Under the pieces are notes generated by a model. That model ran no database searches and had not been told where the DNA came from. It worked only from the letters and a program-made list of their open reading frames with translations. Shown here piece after piece: positions 7,540 to 16,463 of a stretch of DNA of 36,872 nt (positions are counted from its first letter, which is position 1; each line of letters starts with the position of its first letter). The stretch is from an uncultured Pseudomonadota bacterium (lineage in GTDB: Bacteria; Pseudomonadota; Gammaproteobacteria; Ga0077536), in contig CACDEI010000010.1 of NCBI GenBank assembly GCA_902551695.1, forward strand, positions 1 through 36,872, given 5' to 3'. The position numbers and the translations under genes were made by a program.

Positions 7540-9674
7540 CTTTGTTCCTTTTTAGCAATGGGTTTACTTGAAGCAAGTTTGAAAAATATTTTACGGGCTA
7601 AAACATCAACTTCTTCTACCTCAATCAGAATATGTTGCCCAAGGCTATAAATATCCGGTAACTTCTTCATGTTTGCATCGTTCGTAAATTGTCTTTCTAA
7701 TGGAATAAAACCTTCTATCGCATTGGACAAAATTTGTGCATACACTCCTGAATCCAGGACGGACACAACAATTGCACTGTGGGAGCGCCCTATCTGCCTA
7801 CTCATGAACTCACACTTTAAGTAAGCCATCTCCTCTCGGGTTGCCTCCTCAGCCCTTCTCTCACAAGAGGAACATTGAACAGCTACTGATTCCGTGCTTA
7901 GACCGACTTCATCATATGACCTCAAATTTCTAAGCTTTTTCTTTATCAAGCGATGAACGATCAAGTCAGAATACCTTCGAATAGGAGAAGTAAAATGAGT
8001 GTAGTGGGACAGAGACAGTCCAAAATGGCTTTTTTCAGAACTTGAATAGCTCGCTAATTTTTGGGCTCGCATCACCATGGACTCTATTAAGAGCCTTTCT
8101 TTGCTCTTACCCGCTAGTTCAAGAAGACGATTGCATAAAGTTAGTGAATCATCTAAGGCTGGAGAGGTGATGAATCCGATTCTTTTTGCTTCCTGCCTTA
8201 ATTCCTCTATCTTCTCTGGCTCTGGCTCTGGGTGGTGTCGGTAAAGCGTCTCGGATTCATTGAAGAATTTAGCTGCCGCAACGTTCGCAGCAATCATACA
8301 CTCCTCTATTACTTTTTGAGAATCCTTCCTAGGCACTAGTTGAATCGAGGTGATCCGGCCTCCCTTATCAAAATCATATCTGATTTCAGGTCCGTCCAGA
8401 CTCAAGCCTTTCCGTTCACTACGAGCATGAGCAAGAGCATCATAGACTTCCTTCAGATGGATAAGGTTCTCCAACACAACATTTGGAATATTAGCCGTAT
8501 TAAGTCCGTCATCATATATGGACTGAACCTCATCATAGGTGAAACGTTTTTTGGAATTGATTACCGCCTCGCTGAATTCAAATTCTTGCAACCGCCCTGT
8601 ATTACTAATCTCCAATCTCACGACTAGGACAAACCTATCTTCATCAGGTAAGAGAGAACATAATTCATTTGATAGTATTTCGGGCAGCATTGGTATTACT
8701 GACTGAGAGAAATAAACAGAGTTACCTCGTTCAAAAGCTTCTCTATCAAGACTACCTCCCGCTTTCACATAGAAAGAGACATCAGCTATTGCTACAGAAA
8801 GAGAGTATCCGGCCTCACTTTTTTCAGCATATACTGCGTCATCAAAATCCTTCGCATCTTTACCATCTATTGTTATAAATGGTAAAGAACGTAGATCTTT
8901 ACGGCCACGACCTATCTCTTTTTCATTCCGCCGATGGAGCTCTAGTGCCTCTTTCTTAATCTCCTCACTCCACCCATCACGAATACCATTGTTCACGATC
9001 GCAATTTTTTGTGGCACCCCCTTTGAAGACAAGTCACCAAGCTTTTCCTGAATTTCTGCTATGGAACTAACCAGCCCATTGGAGTCCCGATGCACTTTCA
9101 CGGACAATAGCTGCCCACTATCTACCGACTTCTTTTGCTGTGGGCGCCTTAGCCTTATAGGGCCTTTACCGCCCCCTGCTGGGACAAATAGTAGTCGGCC
9201 AAACTCATCAGTCTTGTAGCGACCAATAATCACCTTATGGCGAATTTTTAGAACTTTGACAATGCGGCCATAAACCTTGTTATTTTTCCTTTGATTGATA
9301 AAACGAATTAAAGCCCTGTCTCCATTTAGAACCTTCCTAGCCTCTCGAGGTGGTAAGAAAACATCGGGCACACCCTCTTCTGTCACCAAGAATGCAAAAC
9401 CTCGCGGATGTGTAGAAACTTTTCCCTCTAAAAACTCACCCCCCTTCTGAATCAAATATATCTTATTCCCCTCGACTTGAACTAGGCCTTTACTCTCAAG
9501 CGAGGAAATCTTCTTTTCGCATTCTTTTCGCTCTTTCCTTTCTGAGAGACCAAACTGCTTCACAATTTCCACTTTGTCACAACACCCACCTTTCTTGCTC
9601 AAAAAGTCTAAGATCGACTTTTTGGTGGGCAACTTAGTATTGATTTTTGCAGTGGGTTTTTTCCTTCTGGGCAT
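7536..9674 (-). CDS. rnr: Ribonuclease R
   Basis: RNase R is a 3'-5' processive exoribonuclease that degrades structured RNA. The protein has an N-terminal winged-helix region, cold-shock RNA-binding domains, the RNB catalytic domain with FITIDGKDAKDFDDAVYAE holding the metal-binding aspartates, and a C-terminal S1 domain. The ORF track starts at 9791, but that would run through the tRNA-Leu gene. I start at the ATG at 9674 (MPRRKKPTAK), which has GGGA about 8-10 bases upstream and gives 712 residues. Another in-frame ATG at 9689 has no ribosome binding site. The gene is head to head with tRNA-Leu. Confidence 0.95.
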   Translation of the reverse strand: MPRRKKPTAKINTKLPTKKSILDFLSKKGGCCDKVEIVKQFGLSERKERKECEKKISSLESKGLVQVEGNKIYLIQKGGEFLEGKVSTHPRGFAFLVTEEGVPDVFLPPREARKVLNGDRALIRFINQRKNNKVYGRIVKVLKIRHKVIIGRYKTDEFGRLLFVPAGGGKGPIRLRRPQQKKSVDSGQLLSVKVHRDSNGLVSSIAEIQEKLGDLSSKGVPQKIAIVNNGIRDGWSEEIKKEALELHRRNEKEIGRGRKDLRSLPFITIDGKDAKDFDDAVYAEKSEAGYSLSVAIADVSFYVKAGGSLDREAFERGNSVYFSQSVIPMLPEILSNELCSLLPDEDRFVLVVRLEISNTGRLQEFEFSEAVINSKKRFTYDEVQSIYDDGLNTANIPNVVLENLIHLKEVYDALAHARSERKGLSLDGPEIRYDFDKGGRITSIQLVPRKDSQKVIEECMIAANVAAAKFFNESETLYRHHPEPEPEKIEELRQEAKRIGFITSPALDDSLTLCNRLLELAGKSKERLLIESMVMRAQKLASYSSSEKSHFGLSLSHYTHFTSPIRRYSDLIVHRLIKKKLRNLRSYDEVGLSTESVAVQCSSCERRAEEATREEMAYLKCEFMSRQIGRSHSAIVVSVLDSGVYAQILSNAIEGFIPLERQFTNDANMKKLPDIYSLGQHILIEVEEVDVLARKIFFKLASSKPIAKKEQR

Positions 9675-9695
9675 AAACTTTATTCCCATGGCAAT

Positions 9696-9724
9696 TTGAC
9701 TATAAGTCGAATAGGCGTTAGTCT
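9696..9724 (+). promoter_or_regulatory. Candidate promoter of tRNA-Leu
   Basis: TTGACT is followed after 17 bases by TAGTCT, then a GC-rich CGCG stretch and the tRNA at 9739. The strong -35 and GC-rich discriminator are typical of stable RNA promoters, but the -10 is weak. The site overlaps the leader of rnr on the other strand. Confidence 0.4.
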
Positions 9725-9738
9725 CGCGAATTTCCCAT

Positions 9739-9825
<87 letters not shown>

Positions 9826-9885
9826 GTCTAAACTCGCATTATAAAAAAAGTGATAGAATAACTTGTTATAAGCTTTCGGCGCTTT

Positions 9886-10803
9886 TCACTTATCGTGATT
9901 AGCTTCACCTAAAAACTCTTCAAGACTAGCCGCACGAATCTCCTTTACAATCTCAGCAGCAATCTTAAATGTGCCTTTTTTATCAGTCCTCCTGACAAAG
10001 TAACTCGCCTCAGGATCTGGTGTCGACATAGTTGTAACCTGACCGAAAGAACCGTCCTCGTTTTCATATTTGAATAACTTTTCAAAACCGGAACCATCCG
10101 TACTAAGCTCTTCTCCCTGGACAAAGTGGGATAGTTGAAGGTCTGTTAAAGTTTCAAGGAATTTATCAACTTTACTTTGATCGTAGTTTTCCGCCTCTAA
10201 TCTAAACAGGTTATCTTTCTTCTTAAATGTCATGTCATCTAAAATAATAGCGGAGACGTTTTCTGGAGAGATTCTCAAATAGCCTTTGTCTAGCCAATTA
10301 TCACGCGAAGTATCTAGTTCCCACGACTCTACATCTACTATATATACAGAATCTTCTCCAGCAAGCCTTACGTAACTTTGCCTGATCGTTGCCGGCTTAC
10401 CAAAAAACAAAACAAGAGAAGCGCCGTCTGTTTTCTTGAATCTAACTTTTAGCTTATAGTCTTCTTCGGCGACTTCGAAGCGCTCATGGGAGCCTTCACT
10501 AAAGGATACAGGCAAGCCTCTTTTTAAATCAGTAATTTTTGATAGAAATTCAGCCAGCTTGTACTGATTAACTGGAAAATTTTCTAAATCTGCATCCTGC
10601 CACCGCTGATCTTCGATAAAAAAACTTAGCGAACCATCTTCACCACTCAGTTCTACTGCTTTCACTGTTCGTGCCTCAGTTTCCAGCAGGCTTCGCGTTT
10701 TTTCCTCACGGATACTTCGCTCGGGCTTGGTAAACTCCAAACCTCCCCAAAGGAGAAGTTGGGCCACCAATAAAGTTATTAAAAAAATGCTAAGCCGATT
10801 CAA
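9886..10803 (-). CDS. DUF4340 domain-containing protein, ABC-system partner
   Basis: This 305-residue protein has one N-terminal membrane segment (RLSIFLITLLVAQLLLWGGLEF) and an otherwise soluble, charged, beta-rich sequence with LVLFFGKPATIRQSYVRLAGEDSVYIVD. DUF4340 proteins have repeats of this type and often follow Gld-like ABC genes. It is probably a periplasmic protein anchored in the inner membrane. The start overlaps the end of the permease-GldG gene by 4 bases, so the three genes form one operon. No enzymatic motif is visible and the substrate of the system is unknown. Confidence 0.8.
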   Translation of the reverse strand: MNRLSIFLITLLVAQLLLWGGLEFTKPERSIREEKTRSLLETEARTVKAVELSGEDGSLSFFIEDQRWQDADLENFPVNQYKLAEFLSKITDLKRGLPVSFSEGSHERFEVAEEDYKLKVRFKKTDGASLVLFFGKPATIRQSYVRLAGEDSVYIVDVESWELDTSRDNWLDKGYLRISPENVSAIILDDMTFKKKDNLFRLEAENYDQSKVDKFLETLTDLQLSHFVQGEELSTDGSGFEKLFKYENEDGSFGQVTTMSTPDPEASYFVRRTDKKGTFKIAAEIVKEIRAASLEEFLGEANHDK

Positions 10804-13664
10804 AGGGAACGCTCCTTAACACTCCTGGAGGTTAGCTCTTCTGCAATTATTCTTCCTCTTTTTCCCACAGCGATCCTTAGCAGATACCAACTAAAAATAA
10901 GGAGCATAAAGGCGGAAAAATAGTTGAAGTATTCCAAGAATATCTTGCCGCGCGTACTTAAGGATGGCAAAGTTCTAATAAACTGCCCCCGCCCCCTTAT
11001 AGTCAGAAGACCCACATCTTCCAAAGACCAATCCACGGCGTTATATATCAAATTCGCTGGGGTTTCATATCTGGTCCCCATGGCAGATGAGGCTAAATCT
11101 AACATCACGTCGGATACGAAAGTATTAGAACTGAAGAACATAATCTTCGCGTTTTCTGGCGACTTTAGAATTTTTTTGAAAACAACCTCAGCCTGATCTT
11201 CTCCCGTTGAATCTTCAGCCTTTTCTGAAACACCGTCTTCAAAGGGGTTAGATCTATCTTTGAAATAACTCTCAAAGCTTCCCTCGATACTTACTCCCAG
11301 CAGACTTTTTTTCATTTCATCAGGAACCTCGAACCCAAAATCACCATAGTTGTCATAATCAGGCTGCAGAGCTAGAGACGTAGATACCCATGACTCACTA
11401 GAGCTCTCCAATATTTTCTCTATTTTTTTATCGCCTTTAGGGTCCTCTTCCAGTTTTATTGGGGAACCCCAAGACAAAGTAACTTGTTCAAGCCCGCTGA
11501 ACACCCCAGCTTTGCTATTCCTCTCGTCTCGTATATCAATAAAATAAGGGTAATCTATGAGTTGTGTTTCCTGAATAACGAAACCGCCGATATTACGATC
11601 AACAGGCACGGGGAAGGGCATATTTTTTTTATCTAACACCAACGCTTTTTCAACCGTTATTCCATTGGCCAAAAGCCAATTTTCTAATCCTGTCTGAGAC
11701 TCTTGTACAGTTATCGCATCTCCAGTGGATATATCAAAAGGCGATGAAGCAATGACAATCGTTCCTCCACGCATCAAAAATTGATCGATAGCAAATAAAG
11801 ATTTTTCGTCTAGGTTTTTAGGCGATATCACTACCAAAAGGTCTATGTTGGCTGGCACAGTAGAATCCGAAAGTGTTAAATCCTCCACTAAGTAGGATTC
11901 CAGTAACTTAGTCCTCAAGGCAGATATACCCGAACTACCAATAAGTCCTGATCTTTCTGAAATAGATGCTGCAATTCCGACAGTTTTCATAAAACCAGTA
12001 CCGAGCTTTTTTATCGCTTCGTTTATATTTTTCTCCAAGGATGACGGTGTTAAATCCTCGGGCAAATCAATCTGCACCTTTTTTTCCCCACTCTCCAAAA
12101 CCAAATAAAACCAAAAGTGACTGGTACTAAAATAACTTGTCGTCATTGGTTGAAAGCCAAACTCTTCTTCTAACTCCAACCGAACCTTCCCATTGTCAGC
12201 CTCGGGATCAAAATATTGATAAGAGAATTTTCCTTTGTTCTCGCCTGACATTTTTTTCAGCAAGCTATCTAAGTTGACTCTCAGAGGAACAATCGACTCA
12301 GGCAAGACATCTTCCGGAGACACGTATGCTTTCAGTTTCACTTGCTCCTGAAGGTTTTCGAACAAAGAACTTTTGCTTGCGTAATTTTTGAGAACCTTTT
12401 TAATCGCCTGAGTGACATCGTATTCAGGATTTCTCAAATCTATCCGGATATCTGTTTCGGCCTCCGCCTTCACACTTATTAGATCTCTAAAATCCAAAAT
12501 CTCATACTCATCAACGTATGACACTAGAATATTAAAGTAAGAATTGACCACCGAAGATTGATATTTGCTAGCAAACTGAAAAGGAATTGGCTTAATGCCA
12601 TACCGTTCATTAGCTTCTCTCTCTAACTCAGGATGGTTCGCTGGATCTATAAACTCTATAGTGAGCTGTCGCCCTCCAGCGATTTTATATTCCTCTAATA
12701 TGTCTCGAATTCTAGGCACAAGTGGCGACAAAAGGGGATGAGTTTCTGAACTAAAATAGCCTCTGATGAGCAGCGGCTCTGTCGCTTGTTGAATATAGTC
12801 TTTGGTTACATCAGAAACGCTATAAATGTTATCTTTAGTTAAATCGACCCTCAAACCACTTAGGTAGGCTAGCCATAGATTCCCAACACAAAGATTGGCC
12901 AACACCAAAAATAGTACAAAGTGCAACCCCGTCCAGTTTTCAGTTACACCACGAACTCGCTCCACTCGAAAAACGTTCAAGCAAAGAAAAACACCCGCGA
13001 AGCTGAAGTAATAGAAAATGTCTCTAAAATCTACAACTCCTCTCATAATGGATTCAAAATGGACTTGCGGCGCTAGGAATTTAAAAATATCTTTTAGCTC
13101 AGCGCCAAAAAAACTAGTCACAGCGTCTGTACCTAATATGTAGAAAAACCCACAAATTAAGCTACTTAATATGAGGCTCTCTATTTGACTCTCGGACCTA
13201 GAGCTAACATACAATCCAACTGCAAGATATCCAGCAGCCAAAAACAATGTGGCGACATATCCACCCATCACCGGGCCCCAATCTAATTCCGCAACAAAAT
13301 TAACAGTGAACGGCAGAATCATCGTAAACGCTAATGCTAGCCCGATAATAACCAGGCATGCAAAAAATTTGCCCAGAACCAATTCCCAAATTTCGACGGA
13401 AGAAGTCATGAGCAACTCTATCGTGCCAGTACGCCTTTCCTCTGACCACATTCTCATCGTGATCGCAGAGGCCAAGAAAATCATAATAACTGGCATCCAC
13501 TCAAATAAAGGTCGCACATCAGCCAAGTTCCTGGAAAAAAATTTCTCTACCCAGAAAAAACTAAATAAAGTCGCTAGGAGATAGGCTCCGAAAAATACCA
13601 GAGCAACGGGACTGCAAAGAAAAGTTTTTATCTCTTTTTTAAAAACCGCAACCAACTTCAGCAC
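10800..13664 (-). CDS. ABC-2 permease fused to GldG-like domain
   Basis: This 954-residue fusion has two parts. Residues 1 to about 240 form an ABC-2/GldF-type permease with six hydrophobic segments. A further membrane segment near 250-270 precedes a long periplasmic region (LTKDNIYSVSDVTKDYIQQ..LLIRGYFSS) that matches GldG/ABC-type uncharacterised transport domains, with an IDLLVVISPKNLDEKSLFAIDQFLMRGGTIVIA stretch of the kind seen in such proteins. A last membrane segment (FSAFMLLIFSWYLLRIAV) is near the C-terminus. GldF and GldG are separate proteins in Bacteroidota gliding systems. This is not evidence of gliding here, because only the transporter part is present. It is encoded between its ATPase (12 bases upstream) and the DUF4340 gene. 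Confidence 0.85.
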   Translation of the reverse strand: MLKLVAVFKKEIKTFLCSPVALVFFGAYLLATLFSFFWVEKFFSRNLADVRPLFEWMPVIMIFLASAITMRMWSEERRTGTIELLMTSSVEIWELVLGKFFACLVIIGLALAFTMILPFTVNFVAELDWGPVMGGYVATLFLAAGYLAVGLYVSSRSESQIESLILSSLICGFFYILGTDAVTSFFGAELKDIFKFLAPQVHFESIMRGVVDFRDIFYYFSFAGVFLCLNVFRVERVRGVTENWTGLHFVLFLVLANLCVGNLWLAYLSGLRVDLTKDNIYSVSDVTKDYIQQATEPLLIRGYFSSETHPLLSPLVPRIRDILEEYKIAGGRQLTIEFIDPANHPELEREANERYGIKPIPFQFASKYQSSVVNSYFNILVSYVDEYEILDFRDLISVKAEAETDIRIDLRNPEYDVTQAIKKVLKNYASKSSLFENLQEQVKLKAYVSPEDVLPESIVPLRVNLDSLLKKMSGENKGKFSYQYFDPEADNGKVRLELEEEFGFQPMTTSYFSTSHFWFYLVLESGEKKVQIDLPEDLTPSSLEKNINEAIKKLGTGFMKTVGIAASISERSGLIGSSGISALRTKLLESYLVEDLTLSDSTVPANIDLLVVISPKNLDEKSLFAIDQFLMRGGTIVIASSPFDISTGDAITVQESQTGLENWLLANGITVEKALVLDKKNMPFPVPVDRNIGGFVIQETQLIDYPYFIDIRDERNSKAGVFSGLEQVTLSWGSPIKLEEDPKGDKKIEKILESSSESWVSTSLALQPDYDNYGDFGFEVPDEMKKSLLGVSIEGSFESYFKDRSNPFEDGVSEKAEDSTGEDQAEVVFKKILKSPENAKIMFFSSNTFVSDVMLDLASSAMGTRYETPANLIYNAVDWSLEDVGLLTIRGRGQFIRTLPSLSTRGKIFLEYFNYFSAFMLLIFSWYLLRIAVGKRGRIIAEELTSRSVKERSL

Positions 13665-13676
13665 AAAAAATAGCCT

Positions 13677-14585
13677 CTAAATTTCATTAAATATGGTTTC
13701 CAAATCACGTTTTTCTTTTGAGAGCTCTGATAAACCGAAACCCGCTTCCACTACCAACCGAGCAACTTCTGAAACAACGGCCTCATTTTTCAAGGTTAGA
13801 GTGTATTGAAAGCCCGTTTCGTTTTTCTCAATGAAGTTAAGCGTCGCAAATTTTGCTAGTGGTCCTACAGCCGTACCAAAATCTTCTAGCTCCTTATCGA
13901 CAGTAACAGTAAATCTTCCTTGAGCACTGAGATCAACGAGTTTTGAGTCTAATGCCTTTCTACCTTCCTTTATCACGATAACCCTATCACAGACTGACTC
14001 CACCTCTTTCAATATATGCGTCGACAAAATCACAGTTGTATTATTATCCGAAAGTCCTTTTATCGTCCTTCGCATTTGCTGAACCTGGACAGGATCCAAA
14101 CCATTTGTAGGTTCATCCAAAATGAGCACCTTAGGCTGATGCAAGATAGCTTGAGCCACACCCACACGTTGCCTAAAACCTTTGGAAAGAGTTCCAATGG
14201 TATGATTTGACTTGGCCGCTAAATCTGTTTTTTTTAGCGCATTTTCTATAGCGAACGGCAAAAGGCTCTCTTGTACACCTCGTAGAATAGCGGTATACCC
14301 AAGATAATCTAAAACCGTCATCTCTTCGTAAAGAACGTTATTTTCGGGGAGATACCCTATTTTAGCCTGTGAGGCCGATATCCGAGACCAGATATTCTGC
14401 CCTTCGAGTTCCACCCACCCCTCAAGAGGACGAAGAAAGCCCGTCAAGATTTTCATAATTGTACTTTTCCCGGCACCGTTGGGTCCAAGTAAACCGACTA
14501 TCTCTCCCGAGTTTATCTCGAATGAGACCTCGTCCACTGCCAGTGTGTCGCCGTAACGGTGTGAGAGAGAACTAACCTTAATCAT
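13677..14585 (-). CDS. ABC transporter ATP-binding protein (GldA-like)
   Basis: This 302-residue ATPase of the ABC-2/CcmA class has Walker A GPNGAGKS (about 34-41), a Q-loop region near IGYLPENN, signature LSKGFRQR (133-140), Walker B VLILDEP (153-159) and the switch histidine in ILSTHILKE. A C-terminal regulatory extension of about 90 residues follows the nucleotide-binding domain. It is the first gene of the three-gene exporter operon. The substrate cannot be inferred from sequence. Confidence 0.92.
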   Translation of the reverse strand: MIKVSSLSHRYGDTLAVDEVSFEINSGEIVGLLGPNGAGKSTIMKILTGFLRPLEGWVELEGQNIWSRISASQAKIGYLPENNVLYEEMTVLDYLGYTAILRGVQESLLPFAIENALKKTDLAAKSNHTIGTLSKGFRQRVGVAQAILHQPKVLILDEPTNGLDPVQVQQMRRTIKGLSDNNTTVILSTHILKEVESVCDRVIVIKEGRKALDSKLVDLSAQGRFTVTVDKELEDFGTAVGPLAKFATLNFIEKNETGFQYTLTLKNEAVVSEVARLVVEAGFGLSELSKEKRDLETIFNEI

Positions 14586-14625
14586 CAGAAATTAGTCTTG
14601 GAATAATACATTATAATTGTCCCAT

Positions 14626-14655
14626 ATTATAAGGCACCTATGAAAAATCTATCAA
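14626..14655 (-). promoter_or_regulatory. Candidate promoter of the Gld-like ABC operon
   Basis: On the minus strand TTGATA and a perfect TATAAT are separated by 18 bases, about 40 bases upstream of the ATPase start. This is one of the best sigma70-like promoters in the window. It sits in the 103-base gap after the cupin gene. Confidence 0.5.
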
Positions 14656-14688
14656 ATCTTTTTCATATAAAACCTCACGAAATTTCGG

Positions 14689-15129
14689 CTATGCGTTCTG
14701 AGAGCTCCACAGAGCATCAGCTTGTTCCCACCCTACGACGGCCTTTGGGCTTCCATCATCGTTAACAAATTGCAAGGGGCCGATAAAAGTCATATAGAAC
14801 TCACTATCGACCGGAAAAAAGGTCTTATCATGAAAAGCATTACATGATTCGTATCCGTAACCCAAAGCGTTCGCAGTTGATCCGCCATCATCCTTTCCTC
14901 CTCGAACCTCCATTTTACCTTTTGTCAAAAGATACTCCCCAGGCCCTACATGAATGTGACTTGCAAATGAGGAATTCTTCGGACAATCAAAGATCGCTGT
15001 CCATGAACCCAACTCTGGAGACACGTGTAAAAGTTTCCACCGAATACCTCCATCTGAGAAATCCTCCGGAAAAGGTTGCCAATCTACACTATCTATTTGA
15101 ACGTATTCCTCTTCGATTCTATTCTTCAT
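14689..15129 (-). CDS. Cupin-domain protein (dioxygenase-like family)
   Basis: This 146-residue protein has a single beta-barrel of the RmlC-like cupin fold. The metal-binding motif is FASHIHVGPGEYLLTKGKMEVRGG, with two histidines and a glutamate in the usual cupin motif 1 spacing. It resembles the acetylacetone-cleaving and 2,4'-dihydroxyacetophenone dioxygenase families, which are mostly uncharacterised in detail. An enzymatic role and substrate cannot be assigned. It is divergent from the ceramide synthase gene, with 179 bases between, and downstream of nothing on its own strand, so it is probably monocistronic. Confidence 0.7.
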   Translation of the reverse strand: MKNRIEEEYVQIDSVDWQPFPEDFSDGGIRWKLLHVSPELGSWTAIFDCPKNSSFASHIHVGPGEYLLTKGKMEVRGGKDDGGSTANALGYGYESCNAFHDKTFFPVDSEFYMTFIGPLQFVNDDGSPKAVVGWEQADALWSSQNA

Positions 15130-15223
15130 TTCTCGCTCCTCTTTTTTAAGGTTTGCCCTGCTACAAACCTATATTAGCTCTTTGAAAAACTAGTTAAAAC
15201 AAGACATTTCTTCTACCCGGCCG

Positions 15224-15232
15224 TGCTATTAT
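15224..15232 (+). promoter_or_regulatory. Candidate extended -10 promoter of the plus-strand lipid arm
   Basis: TGCTATTAT forms an extended -10 element with no clear -35 17 bases upstream, about 75 bases before the ceramide synthase start. It lies in the 179-base divergent gap with the cupin gene. Confidence 0.35.
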
Positions 15233-15308
15233 TAAGGCTAAATAACTAAGGCTAGACTGGATTTTATCAGGTTTTTCCATTAACACTGAAATAACAAGAG
15301 AGCTCAAC

Positions 15309-16442
15309 ATGCCGGAAAAAGGTGTTTTTATAGAAAAAGTAGCTAATAAAAGATCCTTACGCGATTTTATAGGGGTTCCATGGAACGTTTATGGTGAGAC
15401 AGATAATTGGGTGCCTCCTCTAAAGATTGAACGTCAAATGGCTTTATCACCTTCGCAAGGAGTATTTCAACACCTGAGTTGGTCAGGATGGGTGGCCTAT
15501 GAAAATGGGGTCCCTGTTGGAAGAATATCCGCACAAATAGATCAATCTCACCTGTCGAAACGAGGAGACAAAACTGGCTTTTTCGGTTTTCTAGAGGCAG
15601 TGAATAAACAGAGTATTTTCAGCGAGCTGTTCGAACGAGCAGAAACTTGGCTAAAAGAGAGAGGGATTTCCCAAGTCATGGGGCCCTTTAGTCTTAATAT
15701 TAACCAAGAGGTCGGCTTGCTAGTTGATGGCTTTGATACAGATCCCTATTTTATGATGCCAAATGGTCTACATTATTACGCCTCCCACCTAGAGAACCTC
15801 GCCTACAAGAAAGAAATGGATTTATACGCGTATATGATTAAGGCAAGTTTTCAACCACCTAAGGTGATGTGCAAATTGATAGGAAGCATGCCTAAAAGCA
15901 TGACAATCCGCTCGATCAATAAAAAAGATCTCACAAATGAACTAGAAATAATCAGAAATATTTTCAATGATGCTTGGAGTGAAAATTGGGGCTTTATACC
16001 CTTCGGGAAAACTGAATTTCAAACAATTGGCAGAGAAATGTTGATGCTCATACCAGATAGTTTTATACAGATCGCAAGTATAGAAGGCGAACCGGCGGCT
16101 TTTATAGTTCTGCTCCCTAACGTTAACGAAGCCGTGAAAGATCTTAACGGCAAACTTTGGCCAACCGGTTGGATAAAATTACTTTACCGATTAAAAATAA
16201 CCTACCCAAAAAGCGCCAGAATACCTTTAATGGGAGTAAGAAAAAAGTACCATGACACCAAGCTGGGACCGGGTTTAGCTTTGTCCGTCGTGAACGCTTT
16301 GAGGAAGCCAGCCACCTTAAATTTGATAGACGATGTTGAAATGTCATGGATTCTAGAAAATAACAGCGCCATGAGCAACATAATCAAAATTCTAGGCGGC
16401 TATCGATCCAAGACGTATCGCGTCTATAAAAAGAATCTATAA
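15309..16442 (+). CDS. bcerS: Bacterial ceramide synthase, GNAT-like N-acyltransferase
   Basis: This 377-residue protein belongs to the GNAT-related family often mislabelled dATP pyrophosphohydrolase. Its signature stretches are FIGVPWNVYGETDNWVPPL near the N-terminus, GPFSLNINQEVGLLVDGFDTDPYFMMPNG (about 115-150), and IFNDAWSENWGFIPF. In Caulobacter a member of this family transfers a fatty acyl group to the amine of 3-ketosphinganine to give oxidised ceramide (established knowledge). Serine palmitoyltransferase, an acyl carrier protein, a fatty acyl-AMP ligase and a reductase lie in the same window, which strongly supports that role here. It begins the plus arm of the locus. A purine-rich AAGAGAG lies upstream of the ATG. 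The acyl donor is probably acyl-ACP. Confidence 0.82.
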   Translation: MPEKGVFIEKVANKRSLRDFIGVPWNVYGETDNWVPPLKIERQMALSPSQGVFQHLSWSGWVAYENGVPVGRISAQIDQSHLSKRGDKTGFFGFLEAVNKQSIFSELFERAETWLKERGISQVMGPFSLNINQEVGLLVDGFDTDPYFMMPNGLHYYASHLENLAYKKEMDLYAYMIKASFQPPKVMCKLIGSMPKSMTIRSINKKDLTNELEIIRNIFNDAWSENWGFIPFGKTEFQTIGREMLMLIPDSFIQIASIEGEPAAFIVLLPNVNEAVKDLNGKLWPTGWIKLLYRLKITYPKSARIPLMGVRKKYHDTKLGPGLALSVVNALRKPATLNLIDDVEMSWILENNSAMSNIIKILGGYRSKTYRVYKKNL

Positions 16443-16463
16443 AGAGTCGAGGACAAGCACGGA

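Noticed and set aside
10924-11196. ORF on the plus strand antisense to the permease-GldG gene, and similar shadows elsewhere
   Set aside because: They lie wholly inside well-supported genes on the other strand and resemble no known family.
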